Shown here: in pieces, positions 11,224 to 22,744 of the stretch | Numbering within the stretch: the stretch's first letter is position 1 | How the letters are laid out: each line of letters starts with the position of its first letter | DNA from: Pyrenochaeta sp. MPI-SDFR-AT-0127 | Lineage: Eukaryota; Ascomycota; Dothideomycetes; Pleosporales; Cucurbitariaceae | Length of the DNA stretch: 64,000 nt | Reading direction: 5' to 3' | NCBI GenBank assembly: GCA_020747015.1 | Contig: JAGTJM010000006.1 | Span: 930,001-994,000, forward strand | The notes under the pieces: model-generated | The model's input: the letters and a program-made list of their open reading frames with translations, nothing else | What the model was told of the DNA's origin: nothing | Database searches by the model: none | Made by a program: the position numbers and the translations under genes

Positions 11224-13532
11224 TGGGGTCTCAAGTTCCAATCATCCGCTAGATGTGAATTAGCAAAATCTTTACGTTCGTACTCCAATATCCGTAAGAT
11301 GCGAAGATGATTTTGATGTCTCAATGGCCAGGACTGAGCACCACTCTCATTACCCCTTCACCTTGAGGCCGCGCCGACAATATTTCAAGGCACGACTCAT
11401 CCTCGGCTGGGGGCGGGCAACACCTGTGATACCCCAATGCCGTTTTCCAGACGATGACGTGGTGCAAGTCAAACTCCCCGGTCCAATTTTCTGGGCCAGG
11501 AACGCCTCTACCCCACTTTAGCCGTCGTGAGGGCTTCGTACGCCAATTGTGGCTTCTTTGCGCAAGGTATGTGGCAGTCGATCATAAAAGGTCCCAAGCA
11601 CGCCATTGTGATGGAAGTTGACGTGTAAAGATGCCAATAGCGTGGGATAAAGAAAGGCAACCCGGCCATTGTCACCAGAGTGACTTTGTAGTGCTCGTAT
11701 TGCAGAAGCTATGTTACCTCCAGTTCGAAATTCGCCTTTGGTGCCACAACTAGCTTTCTGCTTTCTGCGCCTGATCAGCATGTCGAATCTCAACGAGATC
11801 TGAGCTCCACAACTAGATATCACCAGCTCTGTCTGCCAACAAGGTCGAAAAGGATTGCTTCTTATCCTGGCTACCCCGATACCGCATCTGAGCAGCATAA
11901 CCTCGCTAGGCGGAATATTTTATTCGTTATGGCATCGATGGCCCTATTTGGTGCAGTCATTTGATGCACCAACTTCTATGCCGGTCGATTGAATGACGAA
12001 TCATCTTATTTCTGGAGCTGGCCACAATTCACGCTATGAACACAAGCACGATCATACCACCATCGCAGATTAACATTATGAGAAAATTGATGAACTCACA
12101 GTGAGAATACTAATTAGCACGGGTTTCAAAACGTGAGCAATGAAATGGCTGTAATTCAAGCAAATTATCCAATTCCGCACGACATGACTTCATGGGACGC
12201 AACCTGGAATGCAACCACAGATCATTAATACAATTCTCCAGGCAATAAAAATATAAAAGAACCAAACACTGAAGACAGCAGGTCCAGAACCCAGTACCGC
12301 TCTTGGGAAAACCCACTTATCAGTAAGTTTTAGTATTGTCACCTGTAATAGAAATCAATGTCTTCTGTCGCCATTCGCGCCAGTTTTGATAGCTTCACAA
12401 GTAGAGAAACTTCGTCCTGTTGACTTCGGGCAAGCCGGCCAATGCCACGACCTCTCTACCACATCAACAGCGTCAACGAGGGTACTCAAGGTACCGCACT
12501 CGTGGAAATATATTTCAATTCAGACTACTTGAAACTCATCAGAAACATCGGGGCTCCTAGTATTACTTCGAATCTCCTCAAGAAGAATCTCCAAATTAGC
12601 ACTTCGATAATATCGAGGAGCTATAGTCCATGCCTCTTAGGCTAATAGAACAGAAGCCAATAGCGGAGGCGCTTCTGCTCCTAGTTGACAAGCATGGCGT
12701 TCGTACCTGATAAGTCAAATAATGTAGGTTGCTACAGATGGCAAGCTATTAAGGTCTACTGCGATCATGGTCTTGGTGTCAGGGATCCTACTCGCGAAGA
12801 TCAGGAAGAAGGCTTCGATCATCGGTGCGATACACTGAACGTAGTATTGAGCTCTTAATTGTCTGTCACATATAATCCCATCTAGTATGAATTTCAGAGA
12901 GAGAATTCAGAGGGATACATATTGGTTTCTGAAATGAATTCCTGCTCCGTACGAAAGATACGTCGAAATACTCCATATAGTCCGAGAGGGTTCTTAATTC
13001 GGTCAAGTTGCTTTAGAGAACCCGAGAAAGTGATGCCTGCTAGCACAAAGAAGTTCTTGGAAAATGTCGAGAGTACAGCATATACTGAGAATATGACTGT
13101 TTGCTTAAGTTCACACCCTGAAGCTTGCATGCTCCTTGGCCTTGAGATTTACAGACTGTTGTAGACATTTTGAGTTACATCACATGATTTTAGTTCCTTC
13201 ACGTGGACAATATGCAGAGCACGCACAGAAAAATTACTTCGTGCATCAATAATCACTCCATTAATATGCCCTGGGTTTGATCACTAGTGAATTGCTGTGC
13301 GTCCCCATTTCATGGGTCAACGTACCAATCAGCTAAAAGCTCACTTTACGTCAGATTGGTGGCGTCAGTTGCAGTGGCTTGTGGTAATAATTGAAGAAGT
13401 GTTCGGTGAATGTTTAGCCAATGAATGAGCAGAATGAACATTATTGGATCTGCGGTGATAATAGCGTCGGCCAAGCCAAGATCGCTTCAAAATTCTTCTG
13501 ATCTGACTTTCCTGGGTGCTTAGCTTCTTATT
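11224..13532. other. 2.3-kb intergenic region, nothing recognised
   Basis: The left end should hold the promoter of the Vba-type transporter. ORFs at 11518-11898, 12442-12645, 12894-13130 and 12922-13164 were read on both strands and show no conserved motif. The stretch 12,400-13,200 could be decayed coding DNA, but I could not name a parent gene. Confidence 0.45.
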
Positions 13533-14468
13533 CTACAAAGGAGAGACGTACAACAGAAGTTGTTCTCGCAGATGGTGAAGTTCAGAGCACGTGTCATATT
13601 TCGGTTGTTTTTCAATCCTTCTAATTGTCTCGTGCTTCAACAAACCGGCGACCTGCTGTTCAAATATATCAAAGACCTCCATAAAGTTGACGCCTGTTTC
13701 ATCCTGCAGTTCAATGTACTTCTCGCCCTCCCGCGATGGCAAGCGGACGCCCTGATTTTCGTAGACGAAGCGTATTTGCAGGCAAGTGACTGGCGGTATC
13801 GTAACGAATGTGTCTCTTACGCATTTGATGGTGCTAGGATGCCATAGTCTACCGCTCTTGTCCTTCAGACCTACAAATCTGAAGCGGCGAAGCTGGTAGC
13901 GGTGATTCAAATTGGGAAGCCTGGAGCCTGCATACCGCTCGATATCTCTAATGAAGGGATTTAGCAAGACATCGCCTTCTTTAGCAAATAAGCTGCTGAA
14001 ACTGATACCCTCTACATGGGCGATGTAGCCCTTGGATTTCTTAGTGCTGTTGCAGTGAATAACAAAGTTGAGAACAAGACTCAGAGCGTGGCAAGGCTTA
14101 GTGATCGTTGATGAAAGGAACAAGGCTTCGCGTAACTGCGCTGAATTACCGGGAATACAGGCGACCCAAAGCTTACACACACTGCGACATTTAAGTAAGG
14201 TTCGGAGGTCAAGATAAGAGAATATGTTCTGAAGGGTCTCGATAGGCAAGCTCTTAATATTCATGCCATTGTTGTGTAACCCCGTTTCTTGTTGGGGCCG
14301 TCCATGTAGTTTCACAACCATTGCACTGTACTCTGTGTTTCCAGCTTCAACCGACCGCGATGCTTTGTTGAAAGGATGTGTTTGATGTTCTTCGACAGCC
14401 TGGGCATACTTCCGTTCCCGAGTCGGACTTCGCAGGTGCAGGAGCCTTGTAAAACGTGCGAGGAGCAT
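13533..14468 (-). CDS. F-box domain protein (311 aa)
   Basis: One exon from ATG at 14468. Residues 73-115 form an F-box: SLPIETLQNIFSYLD, then LLKCRSVCKLW. It is followed by a helical region and an Arg-rich segment with RYQLRRFRFVGLKDKSGR. F-box proteins recruit substrates to SCF ubiquitin ligases through Skp1; the substrate-binding part here has no repeats I recognise. It resembles the large family of short F-box proteins in dothideomycetes that have a divergent C-terminal region. A later Met (residue 69, just before the F-box) could also serve as start. Neighbours give no hint of function. Confidence 0.8.
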   Translation of the reverse strand: MLLARFTRLLHLRSPTRERKYAQAVEEHQTHPFNKASRSVEAGNTEYSAMVVKLHGRPQQETGLHNNGMNIKSLPIETLQNIFSYLDLRTLLKCRSVCKLWVACIPGNSAQLREALFLSSTITKPCHALSLVLNFVIHCNSTKKSKGYIAHVEGISFSSLFAKEGDVLLNPFIRDIERYAGSRLPNLNHRYQLRRFRFVGLKDKSGRLWHPSTIKCVRDTFVTIPPVTCLQIRFVYENQGVRLPSREGEKYIELQDETGVNFMEVFDIFEQQVAGLLKHETIRRIEKQPKYDTCSELHHLREQLLLYVSPL

Positions 14469-15256
14469 CCTCAGCGTAGGTTCAAATAATTAGCGGCTGT
14501 ATTTTTCTTAGGCGTGAAGTTGTCACGTAAGGTGCAACTGGAAGGATGCCGAGCAGGGTGCGGGGTTTTGTGCACATGTAATCAACCATGTACTAACCTT
14601 GCTTGCGATCATAATTTCATAATAGCTTGGATGAGCCAAGGAATGATAAGAGGCAACCGAACCAAAAGTCAGTTCCACCAATCAAAGTAGGCATCTTGAA
14701 TGGAGGCGACCTGACAAAATCTATGGCGTGGGGTAGACGAAGTCATTCTAGCTACGTGTTTTGGCCCTGCACTCACATGCATATTCGGTTCAGGTCACTT
14801 CGCCTCAATCGACCCTGACATTGTCCCTTTGCATCCCAATTGAAGCACCGTTTGACAAAGAATTTCCTGCGTAAAGTCTTTCTCACACTGCAAACTCTGC
14901 TCAGTGGACAGAAAAGACCAAACCAATAAAAGTTGTTTAAAGAAGTCACTGTGCCAATCTGTTCTATAGTTCTATCACGCAAGACCACTTGTTGTCACTG
15001 AAGGACCATATGATTCTCATGAAATGGACAGTTGTACAAGCTGGGACTCAAAACGTTATATACACACAGGAACAGATTCGAAGGCGTCCTAAAAGTGTCA
15101 AAATTGAGGCGATGCACTACTTACAAGAAAGCGCAAGTCGAAACTGGCAATCTTGCTTCTTAGGTCTTTCACCTACCACTTCTAGCAAGTTCTGATAACC
15201 CTCCTAGACGAGTTCATCATTAGACAGGAAGGTGAAATGCTATATGCCTTTGGGTC
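14469..15256. other. Intergenic region upstream of the F-box gene
   Basis: About 790 bp, expected to contain the F-box gene promoter and the 3' flank of the cysteinyl-tRNA synthetase gene. Several 60-70 codon frames overlap with no conserved content. Confidence 0.55.
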
Positions 15257-17829
15257 TCAGGAAATCCCGGCACCCTTCTGGTATTCTTCATAGAGCTTTT
15301 TTTGCTTCTCCCACTCCTTCCTCAACTTCTTACTCCTCCCTTTCGCCACATCCGCACCCTCCCTATCTTTCGTCGGTATTCCATCCTCGTCCCACAAACT
15401 ATATTCCTCCATCTTGAACATTTCCTTTGGATTGATCTTAGCCTGCTCAGCTAGCTTAGCGTTTTTCTCTGCCTCGTCTCGCTCACGCTTTAATTTCGCG
15501 TCGGCTTTTTGACGGGCGATTGCTTCTTTCTGATCACGAGCGGCTTGTAATTCAGCATCGACGGGACGCACCATAGCAGGCGCATTTTCGCGATCTTCTA
15601 GGTAAATACCCAGGTCCCAGAGGTGTGTATCGCGGAGCTGATCGCAAAGATCGAGGTAGCTTTTGGCTGGTGCTTTCTTGACTGCAAGATCTCGCAAGTT
15701 TTCTTGGAAGGTAGAAAGTACCTCTGCATACTGAATGGCAGCTACATCTTGCTTTTGAGCAGGCTTATGTTGTGCGAGAATTGACTCGAGGACCATGTCT
15801 GACAGATCACCAGCGATGGCGTGTTGCCGTACCTCATCACGTTCGCGCGATACAGCGTAGACAAATTCCTTAGCTGCTGCGGGAATGTCAACACCATCCC
15901 AGGCGATGCCGCCATCATAAGGATCCACTGAGCCATCAAGGCCAAATATCCGGACCATACGTGTGATCCAGCGCGCGACATCGAAGGACACAGCATCTGA
16001 TAGCCCTGTTTTGTCCGCAGAGTTGTAGTCTGTAATCAAATTCGAGATAGCGCGCATCGCAAGTGGCGTATCGAAAGAGTCGGCAAGGGCACTATGGAGC
16101 TTCGCTTTGGCAGAATCGAATGACTTCTGGAATTTCTCATCTTCTACACCGCTGGAACTGGTGTTTGGATGGACCTCAAGGTCACGAATTTTATAGAAAA
16201 AGTTTGTGACATAACTCTCCCATGAGGCACCTTGTTTGCGCATATCGTCTGTGATCTCGATACCGTCATGCCATCCGCCGAGCAAGAAGATGATGCGCAG
16301 ACTTCGTTGATTCCAGTCGCCACGCGCTAGTGCTTCACGGATTGTTGTGAAGTTCTTGAGACTCTTCGACATCTTGCTGCCTGAGATCGAGAGATGGCCC
16401 ATATGTAGGAAGTAGTTCACCCACTGGTGGCCACCTTCGTTCTTTGACCAGTGCGCTTCTGACTGTGCCAATTCGCTGAACTACAATTAATACATAGTGA
16501 GGCCAAGGCGGGATTAGCTTACTTGTCATGATGGGGAAAACACAAATCGATACCGCCAGAATGGATATCCATTTGATCCCCTAATACATCACTAGCCATA
16601 ACGGAGCATTCGATATGCCAACCTGGTCGCCCAGGTCCCCAAGGTGACTTCCAAGCAGGTTCTCCTGGCTTACTCGATTTCCAAAGTGCAAAGTCGGATT
16701 CAGAGCGTTTCTCGGACGTCTTTTGTACGGACAAAGCGCCTTCTCCATCTGCTTGAAGTCCTTTGTCACCTCTGTTCCATGGCTCAAGGCGAGCGTAGTG
16801 ATTGCCAGGTACTTTTTCAAACCCATCAATATCGAAATAAACTGAACCATCAGATGTTTTGTACGCGAAACCATTCTCGACGATCTTGTCGACAAAAGTT
16901 ACGATCTGGTCGCCGTATTCGGTCACTCTGGTTACTACATCTGGATCCAGCACGTTCAAGCTTCGCATGTCCTCGTTGAAGCGAGCTTCATATTTTTGAG
17001 TGAGCTTAGTAAACACCGTGTGGTCGCTAGCATCTATCGAGGAGCCGTATAGTGCATCGAGATACGGCAAGAGTACATCTTCGGCCCCAGCGTAGAAAAG
17101 CTCAATGCCTTCTGGTGTAGACTTTGACGGTGCCAGCAATGCTGACACCGCCGACCTGGCTGTCTTTAGGTGCATCTTGATTTTGGCCTCCTTATCGCCT
17201 GGCGGAGTGCCACCATCTAAAGACTTGCCCTGGTAAACGTTGGCGTACTTTTCCGCCGACTCGTTGTTGAAGCTGCTTATGGTGACTTCCTGGCTTAGTA
17301 ACGGAAGATTCTTTTTCACGTATGCATCGAATGCCTGGGTGCTGGTTTTGATAACGCCATCAGTTATTGTTGGGTTCTTCGCCTTGAAGTCGGCAAGGAG
17401 ATGCTGCTGTCGGCCTCGCAGTATAATCTTGTCATCAACATCGGTGATGTTTTGGACAAAGTGGAGCTTGTATCCAAAGTAGCCCGCTAGGACTCTTCGC
17501 AGGATATCGATGGTAACATAATTTCGCGCGTGCCCAAGATGCGCATCGTCGTAGACTGTAGGGCCGCAGCTGTACCACTTGACGACTTTGCCTTCTGGAT
17601 CGATCGGAACGAAGTCGTTTTTCGATCGGGTCAACGAGTTCCAGACTTTTAGTTTTGCTGGAGTTGAGGCCTGGGGTTCTTTCCACGGCGGCTGAGTGCG
17701 CGCTGATGTCGCCATTTTGGCCACGAGAACAAGGTGGACAGGTCGTTTATTTGGTTTGCTCTTCGAGTACAGGAGTCGAAGGTTGCTCGTGTGAATCCTT
17801 CGGGAGATAGGACAGAGACCAAATACCAT
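15257..17829 (-). CDS. CRS1: Cysteinyl-tRNA synthetase, probable mitochondrial plus cytosolic forms (841 aa, 2 exons)
   Basis: Exon 1 is 17829-16523 and exon 2 is 16475-15257; the 47-nt intron interrupts HHDN|ELAQSEAHW. The protein attaches cysteine to tRNA-Cys. Class I signatures are clear: WYSCGPTVYDDAHLGHARN (HIGH-type motif at 97-100) and SGSKMSKSLKNF (KMSKS at 470-474), plus the zinc-site region around ECSVMASD and CFPHHDNE. The charged KE-rich C-terminal extension matches eukaryotic enzymes. Residues 1-38 are basic and hydroxylated, with RRIHTSNL resembling a mitochondrial cleavage site. An internal ATG at 17715 (Met39, MATSART) would give a cytosolic form. It shares a 315-bp divergent promoter with the TRM61 homologue. 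Confidence 0.95.
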
Positions 17830-18144
17830 CAAGTTGCTGGTAGATGTGAGGACTGAAGAAGGAGTGACTGGAAGGGAGGGAGCAAGGAAAAGCCTGGTGA
17901 GTCCACAGTGAGCTTACTGTGAGTCAGTGACGGCGATGAAGCTGAGGTTATCGTGTCACGTTTGTTGGTGTTGCGGGCACAGCACTGTCCCACCCTGTAA
18001 AGACTTGGCGCAGCTCCCCGCCAATTGCAATCTCGAAAGCTCCCCGCCAAATTAACTCATCGGATTTTGTTTTTTGAGCTACCATCGTTTACGCTCTCGT
18101 ACGTGACGCTTCAAGACGCCGACGCCTTCGTCTTGATCACCTCG
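17830..18144. promoter_or_regulatory. Divergent promoter of the CRS1 and TRM61 homologues
   Basis: Only 315 bp separate the two outward-facing start codons, so both transcripts must start inside it. No other gene fits. Minus-strand ORF 17829-18050 runs into the CRS1 start but has no ATG-led conserved content. Exact core elements were not identified. Confidence 0.7.
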
Positions 18145-19698
18145 ATGCCGCCTGCTCCCTCGCCCTTCCTGGACCCCGGAACGCACGCCACAGCAGACAG
18201 CCTTGGGATCCTTCAATTGCGCCGAGATCATCTCATTCCAGCATTCCTCTCGCCCTACGCCGACTCCGACTATGCAGAGGGCAAGGTTGAAAATACCCGT
18301 TTCGGCTCCTTTCCACATAGCACGCTCGTCGCGCAGCCTTGGGGCACGCAGGTTCTAGCGTCAGTCGTTGACACAGGATCACGAGGCAAATCGAAGAAAC
18401 GCAAGCGAGATGTGAAGGAAGAAGGCAGAGAGACGCCAATAGCAGAGCTCACGGAGGCTAAGAAAGATATCGTCAAGGCCGCAACAGCAAGCAGTGGCTT
18501 TGCGCATCTCATACCGCCTACGCCAGAAACATGGACTTTGTCACTGCCTCATCGCACCCAAGTCGTCTACACGCCCGATTACAGCTACATACTCCAAAGA
18601 CTTCGCGCACGGCCGGGGGACCACATCATCGAGGCAGGTGCTGGCAGCGGAAGTTTTACACATGCTGCAGTAAGAGCCATCTTCAATGGTTATCCCAGTG
18701 CAGAGCACGTGAATTGTTCGGCTTACCTCGAAGAAGAGGAAGCGGTGGGCGTTTCCAAGCGAAGGAGACGGAGAACGAGGCATGGCGGAGTGTACAGCTT
18801 CGAGTACCACGAGCCCCGAGCACGACAACTCCAAATCGAAATCAAAGAGCATGGCCTGGAGCCGCTCGTCACCGTAACGCACCGTGACGTCTACAACGAT
18901 GGCTTCTGCTTGGAAGGCTCCGACCGACCCGATGCTGATATAATTTTCCTCGATCTCCCCGCGCCCTGGCAGGCCCTGAAACACCTCACTCGCTCCCAGC
19001 CATCCTCCGCTGCCCTGCAATCTGTCACATCCGAGCCTGTATCACCCTTAGACGAAGTAGCACCCCCTGCAGCCGAACCATGCACGGCTCCAAAAGCCTT
19101 CCGGTCCCCTCTAAATCCCAAAAATGCAGTCCGCATTTGCACATTTTCGCCCTGTATAGAGCAAGTCACCAAGACAGTCGGAGCACTACGTTCCCTCGGC
19201 TGGTTGGGAATAGATATGGTCGAGATCGCAGCGAAACGGCTTGAAGTGCGACGTGAGCGTGTAGGGCTACAGGAAGAAGGCGTGCGAGGTGGCAACGCAA
19301 GCGCAGCTACGGTGCAAGAAGCTGTTCAGAGACTAAGAGATGTTGAAGGAAGAGCCGCACTATTCCATAGTCTGCAGAAGGAAAAGCAGGAAGAGATCAT
19401 GCGAAAGGCTGAGGCCCAGAAAAGAGGTAACATAGTTGCTACAATGGGAAGTGAAGGGATTGCAGGGTTAGCAAAAGGGAAGCAGAAAACGAAAGTAGAG
19501 GGGCTGCCTCCGAGTAAGCATGATAGGCTTGAGCGGACGAGGAAAGAGCTAGAGAGCAGGACACTATTTAAGGAGGGTCGTCTAGTACACCGTACTGAGC
19601 CTGAGCTGAAAACGCATACCTCATATCTAGTCTTCGCGGTGCTGCCCCGGCAATGGAATCAAGAGGATGAAGAATCAATCAGGAAAAAGTGGGCGTGA
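18145..19698 (+). CDS. TRM61: tRNA (adenine-N1-)-58 methyltransferase catalytic subunit (517 aa)
   Basis: Intronless from ATG at 18145; the frame is open upstream but without another ATG. With Trm6 this subunit methylates A58 in the T-loop of tRNAs, a mark needed for initiator tRNA stability. The SAM-binding motif I is EAGAGSGSF (residues 163-171), preceded by QVVYTPDYSYIL as in all Trm61 proteins. The catalytic-site motif DLPAPW is at 270-275 and CTFSPCIEQV follows. Compared with the usual about 380-residue yeast enzyme it is long. An Arg/Lys-rich insert (KRRRRR) follows motif I, an NLS-like KSKKRKRDV lies near residue 82, and a charged coiled segment fills the C-terminal third. Nuclear localisation is expected. 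Confidence 0.93.
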   Translation: MPPAPSPFLDPGTHATADSLGILQLRRDHLIPAFLSPYADSDYAEGKVENTRFGSFPHSTLVAQPWGTQVLASVVDTGSRGKSKKRKRDVKEEGRETPIAELTEAKKDIVKAATASSGFAHLIPPTPETWTLSLPHRTQVVYTPDYSYILQRLRARPGDHIIEAGAGSGSFTHAAVRAIFNGYPSAEHVNCSAYLEEEEAVGVSKRRRRRTRHGGVYSFEYHEPRARQLQIEIKEHGLEPLVTVTHRDVYNDGFCLEGSDRPDADIIFLDLPAPWQALKHLTRSQPSSAALQSVTSEPVSPLDEVAPPAAEPCTAPKAFRSPLNPKNAVRICTFSPCIEQVTKTVGALRSLGWLGIDMVEIAAKRLEVRRERVGLQEEGVRGGNASAATVQEAVQRLRDVEGRAALFHSLQKEKQEEIMRKAEAQKRGNIVATMGSEGIAGLAKGKQKTKVEGLPPSKHDRLERTRKELESRTLFKEGRLVHRTEPELKTHTSYLVFAVLPRQWNQEDEESIRKKWA

Positions 19699-19908
19699 GG
19701 ATTGAGGCAGATCTTCAGACAATTCAAATTTTCTGCTTAAAATGGCGTGTCTGCATCAATGCTATACAATTTTGATGTATCTCAAAACCTTCTTCCAAGT
19801 ATCCCATATGGACCTATACTGTACCTTGAAAATGAGAGGACCCGTTAAGATCGTCTTTCAACCAAAGACATGGTGCCTGGAGCTTGACTTTGACTTCTAC
19901 CAGAAGGC

Positions 19909-21886
19909 CTATCCCCAGACGGCGTCTTTTGCTCTTTGAGTTCCATCTCTCGCTGGCGGCGTAGAGATGATATGTGTCCAGGCTTCTTTTCCATCAATAA
20001 ACAATCTGTAATTGAGAAAGCTCTGCTCCCCAAGTGGCGGATTCGTTACCTCCACAGCCCCAAATTTGCTGTTTCCATCGGGCAGGTACTTAATGCACAC
20101 ATCCTCATCATCAATCTCCTTGTATGTACGAAAAGGAAGGTAGAACATCGATAGTGGGCTCGTGCTGAACTCATGCACTGTCGCACTGACAGGCCATTTC
20201 GAACCGGGAGGTGGTGGGAACGAAGTAGCGGCAAACTCATGGCGGTCGCCACTAAGTATCACAACGCCTACATCGTTGGTGGACGATAGGTCCCAAGCCG
20301 CTTCAAGGATTCTACGGCGCTCGTACAGATGACCACCCCATGTATCCTCGGCTCCGAAGTGCCAATTTTTGGTGAAGGGAGTACCAGTAACAATGAATTT
20401 CCAATGAACGCCATGCTGTGGTATTTTATGGATCCAATCGAGCAGATCCAATAGCTGTTGAGCGCCAAGCATGGTCTTCGACTCATCATGGGGATCGTTG
20501 TTTCCTGGACTACGATACCGGCGCGTGTCGAGGAGGAAGAAATCTGCTGGACCTTGGGTGAACGAGAAATAAGTGTGCCCTTTGCGGTGAGGAGGAGGGT
20601 TTGCCGCAGCATTATAGTGTGTGAACGCATCGTATGCGGGGACCGCAACGCCAGTAATATTGCCATTCCAATCGTTATGGATCTCGTGGTCATCAATAAC
20701 GTGAATCCAAGGTAGATTGTCACTGACTGCAGGCCAAGAAGGCGACGAATAGACTTGTCGATATTCCCGTCTGTAGGTCTCGGAGTCCTTGCCCTGTCTG
20801 TGTGGAACATCAACATATATGAAGTCACCCAAGAAGAGCATAAAGTACGGCTTCAGCTCAGGCAGCCAACGTCCCAAATGCTTCATGCCTGGAAACTCTA
20901 AAGGATGCTGTAAAGGAGTATATGGTACTCGAGGCTTGATGCAGCTCGAATGGACAAATGTATATTTATTGTCCTTCAGAAACGAAATACGCCCAGGCCG
21001 TGGTGCCGTCATGAACGTCCCTGTCTTATTTCCGCTAGATGTCTCAATAACATACTCGTATGGCGTATCAGGTCGTAAGCGATCAAGGCTTATAACGGTC
21101 GTGAAGTCGGTCTCGTTCGTTAGCCAAGAATTTGGTCGGCTCGCGTGATGCGTCTTGTACATCCAAGAACGATTCGGCTCATCGATTGACCTGTACAGCA
21201 CCTTCACATCGAACGCATAAGGCTCTCTCACAAGAACATTTGCACTGTGATCTGACACGTACCCGATGCGTCCGAATGACGCGTCATGACACTGATAGAA
21301 GAGCGGTGCACGATATACCACATCCAAAGCCATGGCTATCAACGCCATGTTGATACCAAAAGTGATCCAGCTCCATAGCGCAGAAGATGGACTTGGAAGT
21401 CCTGTAAGGAGTGTCTTTAAGATCTTAGGCTCACGCTCTTCATATTGGATTGTTTCCTGCACGTCTAGCTCTTCAAGTGGACCGTCCTCAGCTCCATCGA
21501 TAAGTTGTATGTCATCGCTGGAGTCATCACCGCTTGCAACTGTCTCTTTCACAATTATATCAAGCTCATCCGATATGATCTTGTATTGTGCAGTCTCCTG
21601 GAAGCTGGTGAAGAAGGATGGAATGTAGACGAGTGTGAGGGCGGTCGCGAGTGCGGGTACAACCTACAGTGCCAAGTTTAGTGTGACTACTGCGGATATA
21701 TGCAGCCGTCTCGTCTCATGGCCTGGTAATACTGACAGTGGTGGGTATCTGGTATCACGATCCTTTAGTTGATCGTCGCATCAGGCTGCGGTCAGTGGCA
21801 GGACGTACCCATCGTAAAAATATCCACACACTGAGGCGCAAAGCTACAGAGCTGACTAGCGTGAGAATGTCGCTCGCAGATGCCAT
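19909..21886 (-). CDS. PhoD-type metallophosphatase with N-terminal membrane helices (610 aa, 2 exons)
   Basis: Exons are 21886-21809 and 21663-19909, with an intron of 145 nt in phase 0. The start MASASDIL adds about 63 residues to the long exon and joins in frame as FLRW|VVPALATALTLVYIPSFF. Hydrophobic segments at about 7-46 and 122-142 should anchor it in a membrane, with an acidic loop between. The phosphatase domain follows: FLGDFIYVD (residues 303-311), the metal-binding DDHEIHNDW (350-358) and LSGDRHEFA further on, the standard PhoD order. These enzymes use Fe/Ca to cleave phosphodiesters or phosphomonoesters. The single-frame version starting at 21552 uses GTG and is unlikely. It lies tail to tail with TRM61, 210 bp apart. 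Confidence 0.9.
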
Positions 21887-22744
21887 AGTCGCTAAGTGAA
21901 TAGCGTCGCTTGGTAGTGGATGTACCGTAGTTTTGATGACGCGAAACGCGTGCTCACCGTTGAGCTTCTGAAAGTGGCGAGACATCAACAGCGGATCACA
22001 ATGACGTCGGTCCGGGCTAGGCCGGAATGGATCAAGCGTGTCCCCGCTAGCCATGCTCTCTATCAAGATCCCACGAAGATCCCAAGACCTGAACATTTGT
22101 CGTCAGACCTCGGCCAGGTTCCCGTTTTGGCGTGTCTTAGAGATGGACGTTCCAAGGTACATGCGTACATCACCGTGTGTTCCAACCCTTTGTCTGTTCT
22201 TTTCACTGCATGCCATTATACGCCTTTCGTTTACACAAAATGAACCCGCCAGCAAGGCTGTTTAACAAGACTACGTCAATGGCTCCTCGAAAATTGAAAG
22301 AGACTATGAGAACACAACCGTATGTGTTTATGCGTTTGTGTCTAGCCAGGATGCACTCACACCATTTATCCATTAGTAGATACATTGGCAGTCAGTATAT
22401 GCCAATGAATTTTCAGTGTAAACTTCTGACAGCCTTCGACAGAATCTTTGCCTTCTGTTTGATGGCATAAGTGTGGTAGCTAGAACTGATAGGATTCGTG
22501 ATGGCTAAAGTAACCTGGGACACATTCGCGAAGGAGGGTGTTGATATACTGGACGTCGATTGTGCCCCTGCCCCCGCATATTCCAGGGGATATATACGAC
22601 AAGGCAAATCGCACCCCTGCGATCATGATATTGCCCGAACTAGCTTTACACCGGGGTGGGGAAAGCTCTCCGTTTAGCGGAGTACAAGGTTCTGTTTTTG
22701 GGTAATCGATAGTCCTACCCTGAAACGCTTTGCCCATTGAATTC
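21887..22744. other. Intergenic region upstream of the PhoD gene
   Basis: About 860 bp holding the PhoD promoter and the 3' flank of the first UNC93-like transporter. The ORFs here (21920-22243, 22177-22470 and others) show no domain. Confidence 0.5.

Noticed and set aside
12394..13164. Possible decayed gene in the 2.3-kb gap
   Set aside because: Frames on both strands were read, but no block matched a family I know; the evidence is too weak to call.
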